This document shows positions 26,229 to 35,393 of a stretch of DNA of 64,000 bases, one piece after another. The first letter of the stretch is position 1; the number at the start of each line of letters is the position of its first letter. The translations under genes and the position numbers were made by a program. Under the pieces are notes generated by a model. The model saw only the letters and a program-made list of their open reading frames with translations, searched no databases and had not been told where the DNA came from. The DNA comes from JADJGC01 sp964617645 (GTDB taxonomy: Bacteria > Zixibacteria > MSB-5A5 > CAIYYT01), in NCBI GenBank assembly GCA_964617645.1, contig CAZTYE010000002.1:1-64000 (forward strand). The letters run 5' to 3'.

Positions 26229-26709
26229 GCTATGGAGGATACGCTTGTCGGCTGCGCTCGGCAAGTGGAGTCGGCGCTCGAAAGGAAACAAAAAGGGAGT
26301 GGTGGAGGGGGGATACCCGAAGTCACCTTCAGGCGGCTGGTTGGTCCAGCACACACCACTCCCAGTTCCTTTGCTGGGATCGAGAACGGGAATCGAATAG
26401 AGTGCAAAAGCCGTGCCCCTTCTTGTGGGACCGCCGAAGTGAAGAAGCTTGTCATTCTGAGCGCAGCGAAGAATCTGTTAGCCTTTGCGGTACAACGACA
26501 ACAGACCCCTCGCTATCGCTCAGGGTGACAGCCCAAGGGGAGGTTTCAAATGTCTCTTACGCGAGGGTTCTATCTTGTTGGCGTTTTAAGTCGTTGTTGG
26601 ACATGAACAACCGCCAAGTGTGGTCAGGTGATCGCCAGTGTCTCTATATTTCCTCCAATCGGTGACAGTCCAGTCAAGTATCCTGCAAACTCTTGCGAAG
26701 TCGGCACCG
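26229..26709. other. Intergenic region with a dispersed repeat
   Basis: No supported gene lies in 480 bases. Open frames here are products of the repeat at 26451-26531. I see no clear terminator for the riboswitch operon that ends at 26710. Confidence 0.6.
26451..26531. repeat. Dispersed palindromic repeat, core copy 3
   Basis: GTCATTCTGAGCGCAGCGAA, continuing GAATCTGTTAG, matches the core of the elements at 57-193 and 6985-7114. It is followed by the imperfect inverted arm ACAGACCCCTCGC and CAGGGTGACAG. The GGGACTG terminal repeats are absent, so this copy is a core only. Confidence 0.75.
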
Positions 26710-27987
26710 CTAATCAGCGCATGAATCCGGAGCATTGCCTCCGGCAAAAATGTAATTGATGAGAAAAACGGCATCGGCGATGGAGATGCCTCCGTTGCCG
26801 TCGGCGTCGCCTGATCCGCCAGTCACCGGAGCCGCTCCCCCTTCAAAAATGTAGTTTATCAGCCATACAACATCGGCGATTGAGAATGCGCCGTTATTGT
26901 CGGCGTCGCCCTTGCGGATATAGCAGGCCGGGACTTTGGCCGCAGCCAAAGGGCCGTCGCCGACGGCAAATCGGCAGTAAACGTAGCCGGCTGAGTCGAT
27001 TTCGGTAATTGTGTCATCGGCGAAGTGGCAAACCACGACGGTGGAGTCGGATACGGTTATTGCCGAGGTTGCGCCCCAGTCGGTCGAAATGGGATTTGTT
27101 GGTCCGCGCTGAAGAACCCAACCGGCAAGATCAACCGTGAAGACCAAACCACCCGAATTGTCGACGCGGCTCTGGGGCACATAGTGCAGCCCCTTCGCGG
27201 ACGCCTGCACCGGGGGCGGCCAGCCACCGGCGGTCAGGAACGCGACGTCTTGCTTGGTGATTGCCATGCCGCCCGGAAATCCGCCGATGAAGAGGCTGTC
27301 GACGACGGTCAACGTTACCGGGTCAATCTTGATCAACCGGCCTTCGACGGTAGAATAATTGCCGGTGCAGAGCACGTAAAGAAAGCCGTCGTAGCCGAAG
27401 CGCGCCAACTGGGGATTGATACCGACGGTGAGTCGCTGGACCAGGGTGTCGGCGTTTAGATCCCAGACCTCGAGTTTGCCGTTGTCGTAGGCGAAGAGGT
27501 CGTCAAAACTGGTCAAGCAAACGTACGCCCGGCGATCGCGGATGACGATTCCCTGAGGCGAGTCAACATCGCCGGCGTCACCGACCGCGAACTCATTGAT
27601 CAGCGTGCGGGTCGAAACACGCACCTTGCTAATGGTGGAGGATATGAAATTCGTTACATATAAGGTGTCGTTGTGGAGTAACGCTCCGACGTAGGGGTTG
27701 CGGTTGTTTCCGAGGAAGAGGGCGCCGATGCGCTGGCGCGTCTCAAGATCGTAGATGTAGAGATCGTTGCTGCCGGAGTTAATCGCGATCCCGGTGGAAC
27801 CGGCGACGACGAAGTCGTTGGGATAAAGTCCAAGCTGATCGAAATCGAGTATGGTGGTAGAGTCGTCGATGTCCACCCAGTCGAGAGTCTCACCTAATCC
27901 GTTGACGATAACGAGATTTCGGTTTGGAGAGGCGGTGGCGCTCGCCGCGGCGAGCATCAGCATGGCGATAATCAGGCGTGTTTGCAC
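26710..27987 (-). CDS. Secreted beta-propeller with type I dockerin, BtuG-like
   Basis: The 425-aa protein has a signal peptide (MQTRLIIAMLMLAAASATAS) without lipobox. A YVTN/YncE-like beta-propeller (about 22-355) follows, with repeated strands such as NLVIVNGLGETLDWVDIDD, NDLYIYDLETRQRIGAL and GRLIKIDPVTLTVVDSLF. A C-terminal type I dockerin has two EF-like calcium loops, GDADNNGAFSIADVVWLINY and GDADGNGGISIADAVFLINY. It starts at GTG 27987 behind AGGAGG, 13 bases after the TonB-receptor stop, so it shares the cobalamin-riboswitch transcript. In Bacteroides, BtuG is a surface beta-propeller that captures B12 for BtuB. The role is inferred from context. Confidence 0.85.
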   Translation of the reverse strand: MQTRLIIAMLMLAAASATASPNRNLVIVNGLGETLDWVDIDDSTTILDFDQLGLYPNDFVVAGSTGIAINSGSNDLYIYDLETRQRIGALFLGNNRNPYVGALLHNDTLYVTNFISSTISKVRVSTRTLINEFAVGDAGDVDSPQGIVIRDRRAYVCLTSFDDLFAYDNGKLEVWDLNADTLVQRLTVGINPQLARFGYDGFLYVLCTGNYSTVEGRLIKIDPVTLTVVDSLFIGGFPGGMAITKQDVAFLTAGGWPPPVQASAKGLHYVPQSRVDNSGGLVFTVDLAGWVLQRGPTNPISTDWGATSAITVSDSTVVVCHFADDTITEIDSAGYVYCRFAVGDGPLAAAKVPACYIRKGDADNNGAFSIADVVWLINYIFEGGAAPVTGGSGDADGNGGISIADAVFLINYIFAGGNAPDSCAD

Positions 27988-28000
27988 GTCAAGAGTCCTC

Positions 28001-30193
28001 CTACCATTCGATGGCGTATGTGAAGTTGGCGTTTCGCGGCGGCATCGGCATGCGCTCGAGAAGTTCGTAGTGACGATCCGTTAGATTGCTGAGCGATAGC
28101 TGCAGGCGATGTTCAAGGCGGCCCCGTTTCTGCCGCCATTCGACAACGACGTCGTGCAACGCATATCCGGGCAGCGCCTTGGTGTTGGCTTCGCGAATGA
28201 AGCGCTCGCCGATAAAACTGTAGCGATAGTTAATGCGGACGGGCTTAACGTCGAAATCGACGGAGAAGCTCTCGATGCGATTTGGCCGGAACGGAATTAC
28301 CTGACCATAGTAGCCTCCGGATACGCTCTCGTCGATTGCGCTCAAACTTTGACGCGAGTATTTGGCTGTGATGCGATCATTCGGGTCATGGAGTTCAATG
28401 CTCAATTCCCGACCCGAAAGGCGCGCCTGATTGACGTTGACGGGCTTGTACTTTCCGTCGAATTGGCGACGCCAGGCGATGAGGTTGACGACGTCGCTTT
28501 CAAACCACGCCTGCGAGAATTGAATGGGCAAAGTACGCGACCATGCGGCGCGAAGCGTCAGATCGCGGCTAATAGCCGATTCGGACTTAAGATCAGGATT
28601 GCCGATGGAAAACACATCCTCGCGCCAGAAGAGCGCGTCGATCGGCGGCCGGCGATAGGATTCGCCGTAGCCGGCGCAGAGAGCAAGGTCGAGAAGCGAC
28701 GACCAGCTTACACCGGTCGCAAAGTAGGGCGACCATTCGGCTCTGCCATCCAATAGATCGGCGCGAAATCTGAAATCGGATGTGAACCGGATGCTCCGCT
28801 GCCGCACCGCGGCGAGCAGCGCGCTCGACGCCGAAAGCGTCTCACGACCAACCTGAGGCAACGAGCGCGCGCGTGACTGGTGATCTTCATTGAAGAATCG
28901 TTCACGCAGCAGGTCGATAGCGGCTGAAGGAGTGATGGCGCGCGAGGGCGGCTCCCAAGCGAGGCGAACGCTGCGTGCGATTTGGCGGTACTCGATATCA
29001 TAGGGCACAAACGCCTGACGATCGCGAAACGACTGGGACAACTCGCGATAGTTCAGATCGACGCGCACGGTTGACCACTGATAACCGGCAGAAATAAGTT
29101 GCATCCCCCGTGCTGCCGCAGCGCTCGGGCTCTCTTGGAAGACTGCACCGGGAACGCCGCTGCGACTGTTGGACAAGCGCCAACTCACTGACAACCCGGA
29201 CAGGCGACTGGCGTGCAGACGAATAAACCCAGACCGCTGGAGTCGATAGTTGTTTTGCCGGGTTTGCGTGCCATTGTAGGGATGCAGGTAATCAAAGTCG
29301 TTACTCTGATCCTGATAATCGAAACTGCCGATGCCGGTCACGGCGGCGGCGATCTGACCGGTGGCGCCGACGGATTTCGAACCGAATGACCCCCGTCCGA
29401 CGGTCGCTGCAATTCCCGCGTCGACGGCTGGAGTCGACTGCCGACTGACAAGATTGATTGCGCCGCCAAGGGCGTTGGGGCCGAAAGTCGCCGCCGCATT
29501 GCCGTGATAGATTTCGATGCGCTCGACGGTCGGCAAAGCGATCGTGCTGAGGTCAAATGAAGTGCCATCGGGATTGGCGGGGACGCCGTCAATCAGCACT
29601 AGGACCGACTGCGGCGCAAACCCGCGCAGGCCGGCATATTGCGCCCGGCCGTCGGACTGCAGATAAACGCCAACGGCGCCTAGGAATTCACCGGCGGTGC
29701 GACACGGAGATTTCCTGATCTCAGCGTTAGCGTAAACTTGTGTCGCAAGTTTAGTCCGACGGTCGGCGACGACCTCAACGCCAGGATGGGTGACGATGTT
29801 GGGCGCGAGCCTGATAGTGAGCGAACGCGATTCGCCTTCGCGGATTGTGATCGAGACGACTTCGGGCAGTCTATGGAAGGCCGACTCGAAACTGACTGTG
29901 ATCGCTCCGGGGGGGATGCGCGTGAGTTGGAAGTGGCCTGCGCCGTCCGTGGTTGCGAACACCCCCGTCGGAATAGCTGTGACCTTTACACCGGCAATCG
30001 GTTGGCCGAGCACCGAATCGACAACCACACCTTCGAGCTTGGCAAAGTCCTGCGCCATAGCGCTTTGGGCAGACAGCGAGAGCAGAAAGGCAATCGCCGC
30101 ACCTGCGAAACCCGCTACACGCCAATTGACGAGATATTGCGGGGACTTGGTTAACCCAGAGTAGATTCTTATGGCCCGTAAGAATCGTCGCAC
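28001..30193 (-). CDS. TonB-dependent receptor, BtuB-like cobalamin transporter
   Basis: The 730-aa outer-membrane receptor has a signal peptide after a long basic leader. A carboxypeptidase-regulatory-like domain (LEGVVVDSVLGQPIAGVKV) follows, then a plug (TRTAG-like plug start near KSPCRTAGEFLGAVGVYLQSD, with LRGFAPQSVLVLIDG and IEIYHGNAAATFGPNALGGAI) and a 22-strand barrel. Cobalamin or a cobalamin-like corrinoid is the inferred ligand, because a cobalamin riboswitch and attenuator precede it. GTG 30193 is the start: GGAGG is nine bases upstream, whereas the more distal TTG 30217 lies in the terminator U-tract. It is the first gene of the operon, followed by the beta-propeller. Confidence 0.92.
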   Translation of the reverse strand: MRRFLRAIRIYSGLTKSPQYLVNWRVAGFAGAAIAFLLSLSAQSAMAQDFAKLEGVVVDSVLGQPIAGVKVTAIPTGVFATTDGAGHFQLTRIPPGAITVSFESAFHRLPEVVSITIREGESRSLTIRLAPNIVTHPGVEVVADRRTKLATQVYANAEIRKSPCRTAGEFLGAVGVYLQSDGRAQYAGLRGFAPQSVLVLIDGVPANPDGTSFDLSTIALPTVERIEIYHGNAAATFGPNALGGAINLVSRQSTPAVDAGIAATVGRGSFGSKSVGATGQIAAAVTGIGSFDYQDQSNDFDYLHPYNGTQTRQNNYRLQRSGFIRLHASRLSGLSVSWRLSNSRSGVPGAVFQESPSAAAARGMQLISAGYQWSTVRVDLNYRELSQSFRDRQAFVPYDIEYRQIARSVRLAWEPPSRAITPSAAIDLLRERFFNEDHQSRARSLPQVGRETLSASSALLAAVRQRSIRFTSDFRFRADLLDGRAEWSPYFATGVSWSSLLDLALCAGYGESYRRPPIDALFWREDVFSIGNPDLKSESAISRDLTLRAAWSRTLPIQFSQAWFESDVVNLIAWRRQFDGKYKPVNVNQARLSGRELSIELHDPNDRITAKYSRQSLSAIDESVSGGYYGQVIPFRPNRIESFSVDFDVKPVRINYRYSFIGERFIREANTKALPGYALHDVVVEWRQKRGRLEHRLQLSLSNLTDRHYELLERMPMPPRNANFTYAIEW

Positions 30194-30216
30194 CGCGAAA
30201 ACCCTCCGGGCGGGCA

Positions 30217-30243
30217 AGAAAAAACCGGCTTAAACCAAGCCGG
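30217..30243 (-). terminator. Intrinsic terminator, riboswitch expression platform
   Basis: On the minus strand CCGGCTT, GGTTT loop, AAGCCGG is followed by TTTTTTCTT. It stands between the cobalamin aptamer (ending at 30291) and the receptor start (30193). This indicates transcription attenuation when the ligand is bound. Confidence 0.85.
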
Positions 30244-30290
30244 ATCGGACTTTTTCCCGAACCCGCGCAGGAATAAGTGAATATCACCGA

Positions 30291-30451
30291 GATTCCCGGC
30301 AGGTCTCCTGACTCGTCAGCTTCCATCCTACTTTCCCGCGCCTTCCCGGTTTCCCAGTGGCATGGTGGGGATTTCGTAGCTGCTTACAGTAGCGCGGCTG
30401 TGCGGGATTTTCACCCGCTTCCCGATTAAGCTCGTAACAGCGCCGAGAATC
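30291..30451 (-). ncRNA. Cobalamin (B12) riboswitch
   Basis: The 161-base aptamer on the minus strand has the diagnostic blocks: AAGCGGGTGAAAATCCCGCA, then CAGCCGCGCTACTGTAAGC, CCACTGGGAAACCGGGAAGG, AAAGTAGGATGGAAGC and GAGTCAGGAGACCTGCC. The P1 helix closes GATTCTCGGC (30442-30451) with GCCGGGAATC (30291-30300), one G-U pair. It controls the BtuB-like/beta-propeller operon. Confidence 0.97.
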
Positions 30452-30472
30452 GCATCTTCAATTGTCGTGAAG

Positions 30473-30501
30473 ATGGTAGCGCGATTGAGTAAATGTGTCA
30501 A
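30473..30501 (-). promoter_or_regulatory. Promoter of the cobalamin-riboswitch operon
   Basis: On the minus strand TTGACA (30496-30501) and TACCAT (30473-30478) are 17 bases apart. The predicted transcript start is a few bases before the riboswitch P1 helix. Confidence 0.7.
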
Positions 30502-30674
30502 GCAGATTTGCGGGAGATTTCGTGTCGGGGGCATCGACTCACCCTCGGCAGCGAGCGCAAACAGAGGCGCGAAACCGGCACGCAAATCGTCCATTTGTTA
30601 TTGCCGAAGAGCGCATCGTTGTCTATATTATTTGGTTAGTGCGGCGGAAACACCCTGTCGCACGGTTTTTATCT

Positions 30675-32366
30675 ATGACTGACACGGCTTTACAACGAAC
30701 TGGGCGCGACCGCCGCTTTGCGGAACGGCGTTCACAGTGGATCGTCGCACTTCAGAATCAGATTGGTTCCCTGCTTACCGATGCCGGATTGGCGGTTCTG
30801 ATTTATCATCGCCGGCGCCTGGAGCTGGAAATCCACTTGCTCAGCCCCAAGGGGGTTAGCGTCACGTCGCTGCGCGATATGATCCCTTCGGAATTCGAAA
30901 CCGTAACGACGCAGGCGCAGGTTGACGACAGCCCGATCTATCGTCATTTGCAGAAGGTTACCGGCCAGCCATTGCGGAAGATACAAGCGTTCCCGCTGGA
31001 GGCGGACAACGGTATCCCGGCGATGTTTTTCGTTTTCGGCGGCGCGGGATTCAATGTCGTGGCGGCGCATATCAACGCGCATTTCGACGAATATCGGCTG
31101 CGCCTGCAAAACGCCATTCTGATTGACGCGTTGCACCGAATCGAGCTGGAACTGGAGCTGCTTCAGGAAACCGGCGCAATTCTGTCGGTATCGATTCGGC
31201 TCGAGGACGTCTTTCAGAGTATTGTCGACGCCTTGGAAAAACTGATATCTTTTGATGCCATCGGTATCTACATCTTGCGCGAAAAGGGCGAGGCGATTGT
31301 CGAGTTGTTCTCCAAGGGCTATCACGCCGCCGACTCACCGGAATTGCTGCGGATGAAGGCCGGAAAGGGCCTTGTCGGTTGGGTTGCGAAGACCGGCGAG
31401 CCGCTGATCGTGCCGGATGTTCGCGGAGACAGGCGGTATGTTGCAGCGCGCGCCGAGACGCGATCGGAACTTGTGGTGCCGCTGTTTTCCGGAAAAGATG
31501 TGATCGGCGCGTTTAACCTGGAGTCGGACCGGCTGGACGCCTACACGCCGTCGGATCTCGAAATGGTAATGGCGTTCGCAAACCAAGCTTCCCTGTCAGT
31601 GACGCGGGCGCGGCTGATTCAGGAAACGATGGCCAAGAACAAGATTACCGAGCAGTTGCAGGTTGCGCGTGAAATTCAGAAGTCGTTTCTGCCGCAGGAA
31701 CCGCCGCGCTACAGTGGTTTTGACCTTGATGCCGTGAACATCTCGTCCGAAGAAGTCGGTGGCGACTATTTTGATTTCATTCCGATTGTCGATTACCAAT
31801 TGGGCGTGACTATCGCGGACGTTTCCGGCAAGGGACTGCCGGCGTCGCTCATCATGGCTTCGTTTCGGGCATCGCTGATTGCCGAAATCCGCAACAACTA
31901 CGCGATTCGGACGATTTTGCGGAAAGTGAATAACCTGATTTGCGAATCGGTGGAGCGCGGGAAATTCGTGACGGCGGTCTACGGCGTGCTCGACGTCAAG
32001 AACCGGATTTTCACATTCGCCAACGCCGGGCACAACCCGCCGCTGTTGCTGCGGCAAAGCGGCGAAGTGGAGTTTTTGACCACCGGCGGCTGGACCTTGG
32101 GAATTCAGGCCGAGAGAGATTACGAAGAGCGGCCGATACATATTCGGAGCGGCGATTTGCTCGTTTTGTACACCGACGGCGTCACCGAAGCCGAGAACAA
32201 GAGTTCGGAATTATTTGGAACGGAACGGCTGGTTGAACTGGTAAGAGCCCATAGAGACCGTTCCGCTAAAGAGATTCGTTCCACAATCGTCAGCGAAGTC
32301 GGCCGGTTCCGCGACGCGGACAAACAGCCGGACGATTTGACGTTGATGATCATCAAGTGCTTGTAG
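30675..32366 (+). CDS. GAF-domain SpoIIE/RsbU-type protein phosphatase
   Basis: The 563-aa cytoplasmic protein has an N-terminal region (1-150) of unknown type and a GAF sensory domain (about 170-320: GIYILREKGEAIVELFSKGYHA, KAGKGLVGWVAKTGEPLIVPD). A short coiled coil leads to a C-terminal PP2C/SpoIIE domain (350-560), with QVAREIQKSFLPQEPPRYSG, EEVGGDYFDFI, ADVSGKGLPASLIMA, NAGHNPPLLL, YTDGVTEAEN and QPDDLTLMIIK. Metal-binding aspartates are intact. Such proteins dephosphorylate anti-anti-sigma factors in partner-switching modules, but no STAS or RsbW gene is nearby. The start ATG 30675 lacks a good ribosome-binding site, and the frame is open upstream. Confidence 0.92.
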   Translation: MTDTALQRTGRDRRFAERRSQWIVALQNQIGSLLTDAGLAVLIYHRRRLELEIHLLSPKGVSVTSLRDMIPSEFETVTTQAQVDDSPIYRHLQKVTGQPLRKIQAFPLEADNGIPAMFFVFGGAGFNVVAAHINAHFDEYRLRLQNAILIDALHRIELELELLQETGAILSVSIRLEDVFQSIVDALEKLISFDAIGIYILREKGEAIVELFSKGYHAADSPELLRMKAGKGLVGWVAKTGEPLIVPDVRGDRRYVAARAETRSELVVPLFSGKDVIGAFNLESDRLDAYTPSDLEMVMAFANQASLSVTRARLIQETMAKNKITEQLQVAREIQKSFLPQEPPRYSGFDLDAVNISSEEVGGDYFDFIPIVDYQLGVTIADVSGKGLPASLIMASFRASLIAEIRNNYAIRTILRKVNNLICESVERGKFVTAVYGVLDVKNRIFTFANAGHNPPLLLRQSGEVEFLTTGGWTLGIQAERDYEERPIHIRSGDLLVLYTDGVTEAENKSSELFGTERLVELVRAHRDRSAKEIRSTIVSEVGRFRDADKQPDDLTLMIIKCL

Positions 32367-32431
32367 CGAGAATTGTGGTTCGCTATAATGCGCGCAGTTG
32401 AGACCCGCAGACATTTGCGATGGAGTAACTG

Positions 32432-33511
32432 ATGAAGGCAAAATCCCCGCTGGCGCTCGCCCTGATCCTCATGTGCACTATTCCGGTGATTGTCGGCTGT
32501 GGCGAGGACGAACCCCCGGTAACCGGCATCGGTGGCGACCGGGAGGTGAAGATTCAGGCCGTCACGCAGGCGCCGAACTTAGCGGATATCGTTAACGATC
32601 CCGTCTGGGCCGGTGTCGATGAGGCGTCGATTTGGGTCGGTGCCGACACCTCGTACGGCGCCTACTTTGGCGTCGGCGTGGTGCGGGTTAAGGGCATTCA
32701 GGACGGTAACAACGTTTATCTGCGCTTTAACTGGGTGGATTCGAGCGAAACCAAGCGTCCGGGACGTTGGTACTTCGGCGGCGATACCGATCCGATTTTC
32801 CAGGTCACCGATACGGTTCGCGGCTTAAACGGAAACCTGTTATTGAACCAACAGGAGAGCAAGCGGCAGTTGTGGGAAAACGAGGATGCGCTGGCGCTCT
32901 TCCTCGACTTCGGCAACAACGGATCGGAAGGCGCAGATTGCGCAACGACCTGCCATTTCCGCGACGATGACACCGCGAAGGCGACGCACTTCACCACGGG
33001 CGGCGGCAACATTGACGGCTGGATTTGGCGCGCCGGACGGACGGACCCTTTCGATATTGCCGAAGACTACTTCTGGGGCCTCGAGCAGAGTTTTGACCAG
33101 TTCAGCAATGCGCTCTACGGCCGGAACGCGTTGACGGGCAACGACGAGACGGATCCGCGCATGATGCATATCACCGGCCGCAACTATCGCGGCGAGCAGC
33201 TCTTCACTCAAGACACGATTCCGTTCGTCTTTGTCGGGCAAAACTGGCAACCGGGTGATTTCATATCGGGTTATATCTTCAATCAGGCATTCAACACCGG
33301 CACGACTTCGCGCTATGATGTCAATGCGCAGTCGGAATACGATCCGCAACTGAGCCGCTGGACGTTGGTGCTGTGGCGGACGTTGGCGGCGCCGAATCCG
33401 GCGGAAGACGTGGCATTCGCGACTGGGCAGTCTTATGAGGCGACGCTGGCCGTGATGCGCAATAATCTTCAGCGCCACTCCGGCTCACAGCCGTTTACGT
33501 TGAAGTTTTAA
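32432..33511 (+). CDS. Ethylbenzene-dehydrogenase-like haem lipoprotein
   Basis: A lipoprotein signal ends in IVGC (Cys23). The mature part resembles the ethylbenzene dehydrogenase gamma-like family (EB_dh), a haem-binding beta sandwich: ADIVNDPVWAGVDEASIWVG, DGNNVYLRFNWVDSSETKRP, ENEDALALFLDFG and the C-terminal SEYDPQLSRWTLVLWRTL. A single CATTCH matches CxxCH at about residue 173, so it probably carries one covalent c-type haem in the periplasm. Similar proteins accompany nitrite, sulfite or organic-substrate respiratory complexes. No catalytic subunit is encoded here. Follows the phosphatase by 65 bases. Confidence 0.82.
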   Translation: MKAKSPLALALILMCTIPVIVGCGEDEPPVTGIGGDREVKIQAVTQAPNLADIVNDPVWAGVDEASIWVGADTSYGAYFGVGVVRVKGIQDGNNVYLRFNWVDSSETKRPGRWYFGGDTDPIFQVTDTVRGLNGNLLLNQQESKRQLWENEDALALFLDFGNNGSEGADCATTCHFRDDDTAKATHFTTGGGNIDGWIWRAGRTDPFDIAEDYFWGLEQSFDQFSNALYGRNALTGNDETDPRMMHITGRNYRGEQLFTQDTIPFVFVGQNWQPGDFISGYIFNQAFNTGTTSRYDVNAQSEYDPQLSRWTLVLWRTLAAPNPAEDVAFATGQSYEATLAVMRNNLQRHSGSQPFTLKF

Positions 33512-33573
33512 GCGGCGGAAATTGACGGCGATTCGGTCTTCATCAATCTCGCAAATAGATATGCCGGCGGTTC

Positions 33574-34689
33574 CTACCAGTTAAGAATCGCCGGTAATTC
33601 TTTGGCGAGCGCGCCGTGAATCAGGCCGCGGCGGTTTGCGCGTTGCAGTTTTTCCCAGTTCCAATAGGAATTGCCTTCGAAGATTCGCGGCCCATCCTCC
33701 GAGGGAGCAATGTCCCACCCTAAGCTACGCAAGTGCGGAATACACGAGTGGGCGCGGATCGCCGCCGCAAGACACTCCTGATAGAGGGGCGGTCGCTCAC
33801 CGGTAATGCGCGCGCCCGACTCCGGATGGTTGTCGAGAAACTCGATCCCACGATCAGCGCTTCGCACCGCCGCCATCAGCACGCCGTTCGAGGTCATGCC
33901 GGCTGCCATGCCCAGAGGACCTGCCTTGTGGATGTGCTGCTCGGACAATCCAATCCCGACAGTAGTCATCAGGTGCTCGATTTGTCCGGAATTCGTCAAG
34001 AAGGTGACGATCCGGTAATGGTGACAGTAGTTCTTGGAATAGCGGTGAAACCAAGGATGAGGATCGACGAACTGTTCGACTAACCAAGAATCGTTGATGT
34101 ACGGATCGCCATTGAAGTGCTTGTCGCTCAGCCGTTGATGCAGCGCGGCAACGGAAGTCGGCCCTTCGCCGAGCACAACAACATCTTCGCCTTGTCGGGC
34201 GCAGACGAACGTGCCGGTAGCTTTGTCCGAGCCAATCGGCTTAAAGAGAAACTTGGACGGCGCCTCAGTATGCAGGAAGAGGTCAAGGTCAGCGACCGTG
34301 CACAGCGCCTTACCACCGCCGGTGAAACCGTGGTGTTGGTCGAACAGTCCCAACATCTTGGGCACCGGCAGATTGAAATGCAGAGCGTATAGCTTGAATG
34401 CCAGCTTGTTCAGCACGCCGATTGAATGATCAGGATTCATGGCGGCTCGATACGCAGCGAACTGGTTGCGGCTCAGGAAACGTCGCTTTTCTTCCCAGCT
34501 GACATCCGGCTGGTGCAGCGCATAGGTCTCAAAGTATTCGTTGATTTCGAGTCGGTTGTGCTGCAACAGGTAAGCGATTTCGCGCGCTTGTTCCAGAAAA
34601 GACAGTGAAGTCTGATCCTTGTACTTGCTTCTGTAGCGCCAGAATCGCGTGCCGAAGCGAAGGTACTTGAGTGGGTTTAGCGGAATCAT
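33574..34689 (-). CDS. ATP-grasp protein of the sugar-transfer-associated type
   Basis: The 371-aa protein fits the sugar-transfer-associated ATP-grasp family, found in capsule or exopolysaccharide loci. The N-terminal half is helical (YLLQHNRLEINEYFETYAL). The ATP-grasp core begins at SKFLFKPIGSDKATGTFVC, with WLVEQFVDPHPWFHRYSKN, YRIVTFLTNSGQIEHLMTTV and the metal-binding C-terminal EDGPRIFEGNSYWNWEKLQ. ATP-grasp enzymes ligate a carboxylate to an amine or thiol through acyl phosphate; the substrates are unknown. It is not next to polysaccharide genes here. Confidence 0.8.
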   Translation of the reverse strand: MIPLNPLKYLRFGTRFWRYRSKYKDQTSLSFLEQAREIAYLLQHNRLEINEYFETYALHQPDVSWEEKRRFLSRNQFAAYRAAMNPDHSIGVLNKLAFKLYALHFNLPVPKMLGLFDQHHGFTGGGKALCTVADLDLFLHTEAPSKFLFKPIGSDKATGTFVCARQGEDVVVLGEGPTSVAALHQRLSDKHFNGDPYINDSWLVEQFVDPHPWFHRYSKNYCHHYRIVTFLTNSGQIEHLMTTVGIGLSEQHIHKAGPLGMAAGMTSNGVLMAAVRSADRGIEFLDNHPESGARITGERPPLYQECLAAAIRAHSCIPHLRSLGWDIAPSEDGPRIFEGNSYWNWEKLQRANRRGLIHGALAKELPAILNW

Positions 34690-34717
34690 CCACGCTTAGG
34701 ATACGCGTTTTAAAGTT

Positions 34718-34744
34718 GGGCTGCAAACTCTGTGTTTGCAGCCC
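34718..34744. terminator. Perfect 11-bp hairpin, possible terminator
   Basis: GGGCTGCAAAC and GTTTGCAGCCC flank a 5-base loop. On the minus strand it is followed only by CAACTTTAAAA, a weak U-tract. It may end the 34833-35393 transcript or be a REP-type palindrome. Confidence 0.45.
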
Positions 34745-34832
34745 AGAAATAGAGATGCAGCTTGATGCGACGCCCGGGTCGCCGCAAGCTGGCGGCCGGC
34801 TCAGATGATCTTGTCTTTGCGTTTGGCTGGGA

Positions 34833-35393
34833 CTACCTCGGCCACAGCCAGCCGAATACTCCGGCTGAGACGAGCGCGTAGATGAGTCCGTCGACAGTCA
34901 TCTTGACGGTGATGCCCCAGGAGCGCTTGTACCAGATAGACATCGGCCAGTAGGCGAAAGTGTAACCCATGAAGGCGCTCGCGCCGATGAAGCGGAAGAC
35001 CTGAAGATAGTCCGCACCAACCGGCAACGCCCGTCCGGCGATGTAGGCGGCAAATAGCGTTACGATCAGCGCAAAGACAAACCACTGGACGAGGGAGGCG
35101 CCCATCGCAATCGGCCCGCTTGGCATGACTGTCATCATCATCACCGGCCCCTGCTTGAGTTTCTCAGTGAATTCCGGAGATTTCATTTCCGCGGCGCTAT
35201 TAGCCCGAGGGAGCATATAGTCGCCCGGCGGAATATTAAATGGACGAAGAGCATCCATGATCTTGTCCTGATTGGCAAGCCGGGGATAGTCGCCCTTGTG
35301 CCAGGGCAGAACCATGTGGATGAGCGAACTGACAATAAAGACCGCGATCGCCGACAGCAGGATCGGCAGCCAGAGAGCAGTGAGTTCGGTCAC
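34833..35393 (-). CDS. Conserved membrane protein, function unknown
   Basis: The 186-aa protein has four predicted membrane segments: LTALWLPILLSAIAVFIVSS near the N-terminus, LVQWFVFALIVTLFAAYIAG, FIGASAFMGYTFAYWPMSIW and VDGLIYALVSAGVFGWLW. A soluble loop of about 60 residues between TM1 and TM2 has a KIMDALRPFNIPPGDYMLP stretch. I have the impression this type is conserved in several bacterial phyla, but I cannot name a function. Single gene on the minus strand. Confidence 0.75.
   Translation of the reverse strand: MTELTALWLPILLSAIAVFIVSSLIHMVLPWHKGDYPRLANQDKIMDALRPFNIPPGDYMLPRANSAAEMKSPEFTEKLKQGPVMMMTVMPSGPIAMGASLVQWFVFALIVTLFAAYIAGRALPVGADYLQVFRFIGASAFMGYTFAYWPMSIWYKRSWGITVKMTVDGLIYALVSAGVFGWLWPR

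Noticed and set aside
26174..26665. 163-codon frame upstream of the dockerin gene
   Set aside because: It runs across the dispersed repeat 26451-26531 and has no start signal.
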